This document shows, one piece after another, positions 58,205 through 64,000 of a DNA stretch of 64,000 nucleotides. The notes under the pieces were generated by a model. The model saw only the letters and a program-made list of their open reading frames with translations. It ran no database searches and was not told where the DNA came from. Source of the stretch: Enoplolaimus lenunculus (Eukaryota > Nematoda > Enoplea > Enoplida > Thoracostomopsidae); contig JASANG010001329.1 of the NCBI GenBank assembly GCA_030248215.1, forward strand, positions 124,001 through 188,000. Reading direction: 5' to 3'. The first letter of the stretch is position 1. Each line of letters starts with the position of its first letter. The position numbers and the translations under genes were made by a program.

Positions 58205-60049
58205 ACCTGAGCTTCAAAAAATTGGCCACAACTGCAGTAAGATACAAGTTTATGTAGACACATGTTTATTATTGTATAACGAGGCAGGACTCAGTGTCAA
58301 TTCCCGAAACAAATTGCTTCAATTGCCATTGCCAAAGTCATTTGGTTCGTTGCTACAGATTTCTCTCGTCAAATAATTCGAAACGGCCAAGCTGAATCAA
58401 TCTGATTTAGGTATCATGACATGGCTAAGCCCCTCCTGTAAGGTTACGAGTCGTAACTACGGTACCATTCAAGATCGTGGGTACCGAACATTTTTGGTTC
58501 CGTACGTTGTGCTATTGTATACTTCCCCCGCAGTTTCCGCAGTTTTCAGACACTGGCATAGCATATACTTAGGACAGGCTAGAGTTGGTGTTTAGCTTAG
58601 ACATAGGTTAAGCGCAAAACTTGTAGCAGGAATGGTATAAGTGGGGCTGTTAAGTTGGACTGTTGCCCCTTTGGATCCCCCCTCTATATCAGTGTCCATA
58701 TTCCAAATGCTGATACGTCGCTGTTAGTTTATTCAAATGTCTTGAAAAGTTTTCGTTTGTAACCATATTGCATGTTGCAACTGTCACCATGTACGATTTA
58801 GCGTTTACGACTTGTAGTTGCACTGCGTATAAATATTGCAAAAACACATTTAATGTTTATTATGCGATACACGACATATGCGGTTGCATGCAATTTTGCA
58901 GTTTGTGCCGTTTGCATGAGCGCGCTCGCTGAGGCGTTGTGATTATTAACTGTATTGTTTTTACTAATCAAAGCAGCATCTGACGCAGGCGAACCTTTTG
59001 TTTTAGCGGGGTCTGCTGCACTTTTTCCATAAGATTATTGACCTTAACGCAATACTAATCCTAAGCTTGGGACTAAGCTTAAGATTTATGCCAAAAGCTG
59101 AAAATTTTCGTAAACTGTAGAGGATGTTTTCAAGAGTCGTTTCTACGGTTAGGTAGTCGGTCTTTAAGTCGAAAATGCTTAGTTTATTTTGTTGACTAGC
59201 AATAACATTTTTCATACCTCTAAGTTTTTAGTTGGATATCTTTAGATTTAAAACGAATCACGTACAGCGGTTAAAATTGAAGCAAATTCCACATATTATA
59301 CCTAAAGCCAATTAGGATATGATACCAGCTGAATTTTAGAATTGTGCCAAATGTGCCGAATTTTTGGGCTGCATGATTGATTAGTTTTGTTGCCTGAGGC
59401 CTTCATACATCCTGTTTGACAACTCTAGAACAAAAATCTATTCCTCATTTCTATATACAGAACGAAAAGCAAAAGTAGATTTTAGAACTGTTGGTTAATG
59501 GTTATGAAAGCAATTTTGTAGTTATATTTTATTAGACTCATATTCCGTCCCTCAAAACGTTAAAGCGGCCCTAAATAATAGGTCAATGGGAAATGAGCCA
59601 TTCAATACTGCCCTCATATTGAAAAAATATATCAATTTACAACAAAATAAAGTTCCAAGAAACAATCATGAATCGCTATAAAAACGGTGCTTAATTAGCA
59701 GCTGTTATGAATAAGTTTGGCCCCGAGTATTATATTTGAATGTAAAATTCTCTTAATTTTTTATCCATTTATTTTATAGTTCACCGAAGAAATATAAACA
59801 GTTGTATACTCGCAAACAATGAGAAACATTAGACTGCGATATTATCGAGGGCGGAGCCCGGGTTCTAAATTAGGAGGGACTTCCCTTATGTACCCAAAAA
59901 AATTTCTGATCTTTAATATTCAAAATTTCGAAGCCTGTTAAAAGTGCTTTTATCTGGTGTCATGAATTTTTGTCGTGAGAATAACCCCTCCATTCTTCCC
60001 GTTGTTTACAGCCGTGAGTATTTATGTATTTTACTTTCTCAAATTTGAG
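58205..60049. other. Unannotated sequence
   Basis: No supported gene or repeat. Short TTAGG- or CCTAAG-like words near 58565-58610 and 59055-59090 are too diverged to assign. Confidence 0.45.
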
Positions 60050-61300
60050 GCCACATGTTTTTCCACAAATACTGCAATAGTCGTTTTTTGTCTCTCTATT
60101 TCTCTCTCTTAATTTCGAATTCATTTTCAACTCTCAAACTCTATCTTTTCTTTTATCGTTTTTACTCGTTGCTCTGCGATGGGAGTACACGCATAAACTT
60201 TGTTTTTCATCGTATAATATGCTCTATTACCGAGATGCAAGGGGGATATGTAACCCACGAAATTCCTGCAGGGACGATAAATAGAAACACTTTTGCATAC
60301 ATTAGAATGACATAATTCATTTTAGGTGTTGGAAAAAGGTTGCCTCATCTCGCTACGCTAACTCGCAAAACTGTGGCATCCGGTCATGTTCACCGAAATG
60401 AAACTCAGGCCACACTCTAAGCTTAATATTCAATTTTTTTATCTCTTTCTTTATATTTTTCTCATATTATTTTTTCTTGTTTCTCTCCCATCTGATCATT
60501 TACTATTTGTTTTCGTTTTACATTATGCTGTTTGCGGTTTAGAGCAGGCTTTTTCTGCTTAACTTCAATTTTAACTGCTTCCTTCGCACATTTTGTAGTA
60601 GTTTTGCTTTTAACTCCATAAAATCGAGAATGGTTTGCTAAGGGGGCAGGAAAATGTTCCTAGAATTCTTTTAATGCTGATCAGGAAAATTTCGGCCACG
60701 AAGGGTAAAAAGTTCCTAGGGGACAGTTCTTCCTTCATACTCCTTCCCCGAAAGGCGCTATCCTGTGCCTTGTTTTCTTTCTGCTGACCAGTTTTGCTTT
60801 TACTTTATTCACTTATTCTCTGGTTTTTTTAACTAATTTCGGTAGTTTCTTTGTTGACGTTTTACTGTGTATCGACAGTTTCGCAATGTTTCTTCTTTTG
60901 CTTGTTAGTTTGTTTGTTTTTACTCTTTTTGTTTTCATTTCTTTTTACACTTTAGGTTTGTTCTTTTCTTTTTACTCTTCTTTTGTTTTCCGTGTTTCTT
61001 AATATATTTGTAGATTTGTTCACTTATTTACTTGTCTCTGTGTTTTTACTGCTCCGCTTGTACTGTTTCTTATTTTGCATAGTTGTTTGTTGATCTGTTT
61101 GTTTGTTTGTTTGTTTGTTTTTGTTTCTTGCGCTATCTTCTTGCTTGCGTGATCGTTTTCGGCAATTTGTTTGCAGAATATGTTTTTATATGTCATCACG
61201 TTTGTAAGCGTGTTGCTCATTTGTTTACATTTTTTGATCGCTAAGATAGTTTTTGATGACGTGGTATTTTTTGTCGTTTAAATGATCCTCAGAATATTTT
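60050..61300. repeat. T-rich, strand-asymmetric low-complexity block
   Basis: Over roughly 1.2 kb the plus strand is strongly T- and pyrimidine-rich, with many TTTCTTTTT, TCTCTCT and GTTTTT words and few A-rich words, unlike the neighbouring balanced AT-rich DNA. It contains the (TTTG)n microsatellite at 61095. No transposon ends or coding region were identified. Confidence 0.55.
61095..61122 (+). repeat. (TTTG)n microsatellite
   Basis: About six tandem GTTT units within the T-rich block. Confidence 0.9.
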
Positions 61301-61816
61301 TTGTTTGCATAGGCGGGTTGCGATGTCTTTCGCATTGACCGCAGGTAAAATACATCGGCGTTTTAAGAGCACCGGAATCATCCAATGAGCGATTGGGGTG
61401 GGCCAATAAGATTTAGGAAGGGCAACAGTGCACTTTATTCATGTTATGGCAATAATTATTTCTTGTGTTCGATACATTTTGAGTGTACAGATCGAGGGGG
61501 GCACGTTTGTCCTACTTGCTCGAGCACCGTCACGGTAACGCCCCCACTCAATGTTGGCGCCTGTGCCAGAATCGGAACTTGTTAATATGTCATAAACCCA
61601 AAATTGAAACATTTAAGAATTTAAAATTTCTGGTATTTAGAATGAGTTTCGTGTTTAGTCAGACTTTTCCACCAAAAAATTTTAAAAATTAAGCCCTAAA
61701 TAGGCTCTTATGCAGTGTTTTTAGTGAGGAACTTAATCAATTTGATCAGTGCCCAGTGAAACGAGGTGGAATTACGGAAAATTTTGATATCATTTCCCAT
61801 GGTTTGATTAAGTAGA
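61301..61816. other. Unannotated sequence
   Basis: The portion at 61480-61580 is relatively GC-rich, but no known element or domain is recognised. Confidence 0.45.
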
Positions 61817-61965
61817 CAGTGGTGGATGTACAAATTTCTAATGAGGAAAGCCGCACTACATATATAGTAATGAAAACGCCTTGTGAGGTAGACGAGGAAG
61901 AAGCCAAACGCAATTTTAGTGCTAAATTTGACACAAAAAATTTAGTTTTGACCACTGTTGGACAT
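61817..61965 (+). mobile_element. C-family hAT-like element, partial
   Basis: The left end CAGTGGTGGATGTACAAATT is followed by the conserved GAAGAAGCCAAACGC, AATTTTAGTGCTAAATTTGA and AATTTAGTTTTGACC blocks, in the family order. The right end is not resolved. A 97-codon frame spans the element and simply reads its repeat sequence. Confidence 0.5.
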
Positions 61966-63334
61966 CAGGTCCTGAGTTACCCGCCTAGATTCGACATTAC
62001 TTGTAGGTCTGCGTTTACCAAAGTTGTTTATGCGTTCACTTTGTCAATTTTTCCATGTCTTAGAATCACTATTTTACGTGTATTTTCCAAAATTCTTATT
62101 AATTTTTCATAAAATTTAAATGTGATCTTCGATTTTGCGATTAGAATCGGTCAAAAATACACATTTTTTTCTTCTTTCGTATCGATTTCAACATATTTCA
62201 CGATGGTTTGTGCCGCTGTGTTATTTTTTTGCGTTTAATAATTTTTAAAAAAACGACACACGATTTTCTTCTGTAATCAAATTTAACCATCAATTATGAC
62301 AAATTTGACACAATATTGTCAAACGTCACCCTGTCACTGTTAAACGTTTACTGTGAGAACACTTCTAAAGCATACGAAATCTGACATGTATAGGTTAAGG
62401 CATTGCAGGCCGACGGCAATAAGTAGCGGTTAGCAGCAAATGCTGAAAAAATACCGGGAACGGAAACTTAAGCGAAACACTTTATTATTTATTACTGTTA
62501 AAATGCGGTGCTAATACAATTAATACAAAATTCATTTTCACTTTTATGGATATCAAAGTTATACGAGTTGACTTTTGGTTTCGGCTTTTTCAAATCGGAA
62601 TTCGAACCGCTAATAATAAATACTAGTCTGACAGCTTTGCGCAATGCGCAAAAACACTCACAAATTTTCCTTTCATAAAACAATCACGTGTATTTCCTAA
62701 GAAATAATTGTAAACAAAGTAATGCTGGAAAGTTGCCCAAAATACGTATGTGGGGCGTTCAAGCTTTTTGCCTCAAAGGATATGTATTAAACTGTGGGCT
62801 CCCGCTGTACTGCTACCCGCTGTGTACTGCTATCGGTTTATTGAGCTACTTACTAATGAGGACCTTCCGTATTGCGTAATGTTATCGTCAATATAGACCA
62901 TGATGATAGCTCAGACCTTGAGTTTGAAAATATTTATGATCTATTTAACCTAGTTTATGCGGTTTTGAACTTGAATTTTAAAATATAATTTAAATATGTA
63001 TACACAAATGTATTTATTTAACTACTTATTTTTACTTCACCATGGCCTCCAGTGTTGGATCTGGTAGAATCTGGCAGTGTGTTAGCTTACAGCTATTTGT
63101 AAGCTGGTCTCGCGTTCTAATTGGACTTATAAATCGGATATGTCTTGCAATGTCGAAGTGAATGAAAGTCGCAACTAAAAATACGATGCACTGGTTTCTT
63201 GGTCAATGAAAAATTTCAAACTATCTAGTTTTTATTCAAATGAAAGTTGGTCTAAACTTATTTTTGTAATTTAAATTTATTGGTAAAATAGTGCCATTTG
63301 TTTTAATTCGAGATGTAACCTTAAGAATTTGCCT
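61966..63334. other. Unannotated sequence
   Basis: Unique AT-rich sequence. No supported feature. Confidence 0.5.
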
Positions 63335-63342
63335 CATGTTTG

Positions 63343-63567
63343 GGCCAATGTTACTTTTAGGGTCGTAACGGTAGATCAAGAATATGCCTAAGCCTAAGCG
63401 TTCAAAAAGTGTATTCTTAAGCCGAAGCGTTCAAAAAATGTAGTCTTAAGCCTAAGTGTTGAAAAAGTGTGTTCTTAAGCCAAAGCAAAAAATGTAATCT
63501 AGAACGTTAGCCTACCGTTTTTCAGACCCAGCCGAAACCAGGACAACTCAAAAAAGTAACATAGGCC
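63343..63567 (-). mobile_element. Telomere-motif MITE, A family copy 7 (amplified inner module)
   Basis: The ends GGCCAATGTTACTTTTAGGG and, from the right, GGCCTATGTTACTTTTTTGA bound a 225-bp element in minus orientation. The flanks CATGTTTG (63335-63342) and GAAGTTTG (63568-63575) partly match. Where other A copies have one spacer between two TTAGGC blocks, this one has a module of about 36 bp (CTAAGCGTTCAAAAAGTGTA plus CTTAAGC) present three times. The right arm keeps AATGTAATCTAGAACG and the CAGCCGAAACC sequence. Confidence 0.82.
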
Positions 63568-63670
63568 GAAGTTTGGAGAGTCTTAAATTTTTCGACGTGG
63601 CGCTTCGAACTGGTTTGTAAACCTAATTTTTGCGAACATTAATGCAAAAATTTCAATTTGTATTTATGGG

Positions 63671-63893
63671 GAGGCCACCCCTTGTAATAGTTTTGATTGG
63701 TTGTTCATCAATAACAGTAGTGCTTTTGTTATGACTGCTGCGTTGAGGCCACCCCTTGTAATAGTTTTGATTGGTTGTTCATCAATAACAGTAGTGCTTT
63801 TGTTATGACTGCTGCGTTGAGGCCACCCCTTGTAATAGTTTTGATTGGTTGTTTGTTCATCAATAACAGTTGTGATTTTGTTATGACTGCGTT
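63671..63893 (+). repeat. 74-bp minisatellite, three units
   Basis: Three tandem units start at 63671, 63745 and 63819, each beginning GAGGCCACCCCTTGTAATAG and ending TTATGACTGCTGCG or a variant. Units 1 and 2 are nearly identical. Unit 3 has a 4-bp GTTT insertion, a few substitutions and a shortened end. The high identity implies recent duplication. No coding meaning is inferred. Confidence 0.95.
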
Positions 63894-64000
63894 CTGGTTC
63901 GGTGGTTTTTTTATTAAAAAACCAAGCTCAAGACATCTGGTTTGTGCCAAATTTTTGTTTGCCCTATGCGTCGCTTAGAAGCTTGAGCACAAGCAACACT

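Noticed and set aside
1-64000. Reading the TTAGGC repeats as evidence that the window is subtelomeric or from a nematode
   Set aside because: The units sit mostly inside MITEs with target duplications, are few and degenerate, and occur throughout the window.
1-64000. CRISPR arrays, operons, bacterial promoters or terminators
   Set aside because: No regularly spaced direct repeats or prokaryotic gene organisation exist; the sequence has the character of animal intergenic DNA.

Overview
The window looks like non-genic sequence from an invertebrate animal nuclear genome. It is clearly AT-rich by eye, has no bacterial-style gene packing, and no open frame exceeds about 146 codons. None of the frames I read gave a recognisable protein domain, so I annotate no protein-coding gene. 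The species cannot be named from this sequence. The repeated hexamer (TTAGGC)n is the nematode-type telomere motif, but here it sits mostly inside short transposons, so it is not reliable evidence of a nematode.

The content is a dense set of short non-autonomous DNA transposons (MITEs), recognised by comparing copies within the window and by their terminal inverted repeats (TIRs) and target-site duplications (TSDs). Families, with names local to this report: (A/B) 150-310 bp elements ending GGCCCATGT, with 8-bp TSDs in most copies and a core of TTAGGC repeats. There are seven A copies (14827, 19774, 23123, 34987, 49588, 57246, 63343) and four B copies (29918, 34024, 48862, 51353), plus one B fragment (38103). 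(C/G) hAT-like elements ending CAGTGGCGGATCCAG, some with tandem subrepeats; one G copy (55017) has an 8-bp TSD. (H) hAT-like elements ending CAGGCCCGTAGCCAG, two with exact 8-bp TSDs (38330, 56753). (D) elements with TIRs over 50 bp and probable TA target sites (32426, 53859). (E) elements ending GGGCCCGTATTCTCAAATGC (50289, 52105, and a fragment at 17207). (F) palindromic mariner-like MITEs packed with GAGTCAA/TTGACTC (11517, 30365), and other TA-target MITEs (20495, 27445, 47135).

Layout: 1-9 kb is nearly featureless. 9-24 kb holds a hAT-like element, a SINE, MITEs and the first telomere-motif elements, including one inserted at the very end of a C element at 19.77 kb. 24-29 kb is sparse apart from one MITE. 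29-38 kb is rich in A, B, D and F copies. 38-45 kb is almost empty apart from an H element and a TA/GTA microsatellite at 39.2 kb. 45-58 kb is again MITE-rich, including a hairpin bracketed by 70-bp direct repeats at 47.8 kb and a tRNA-like element at 52.5 kb. 58-63 kb is mostly unique sequence with a T-rich strand-asymmetric block at 60-61.3 kb. The window ends with the longest A copy and a three-unit 74-bp minisatellite.

No genes cooperate here. The most notable biology is the telomere-motif MITE family and a MITE family that carries several AP-1-type sites per copy.
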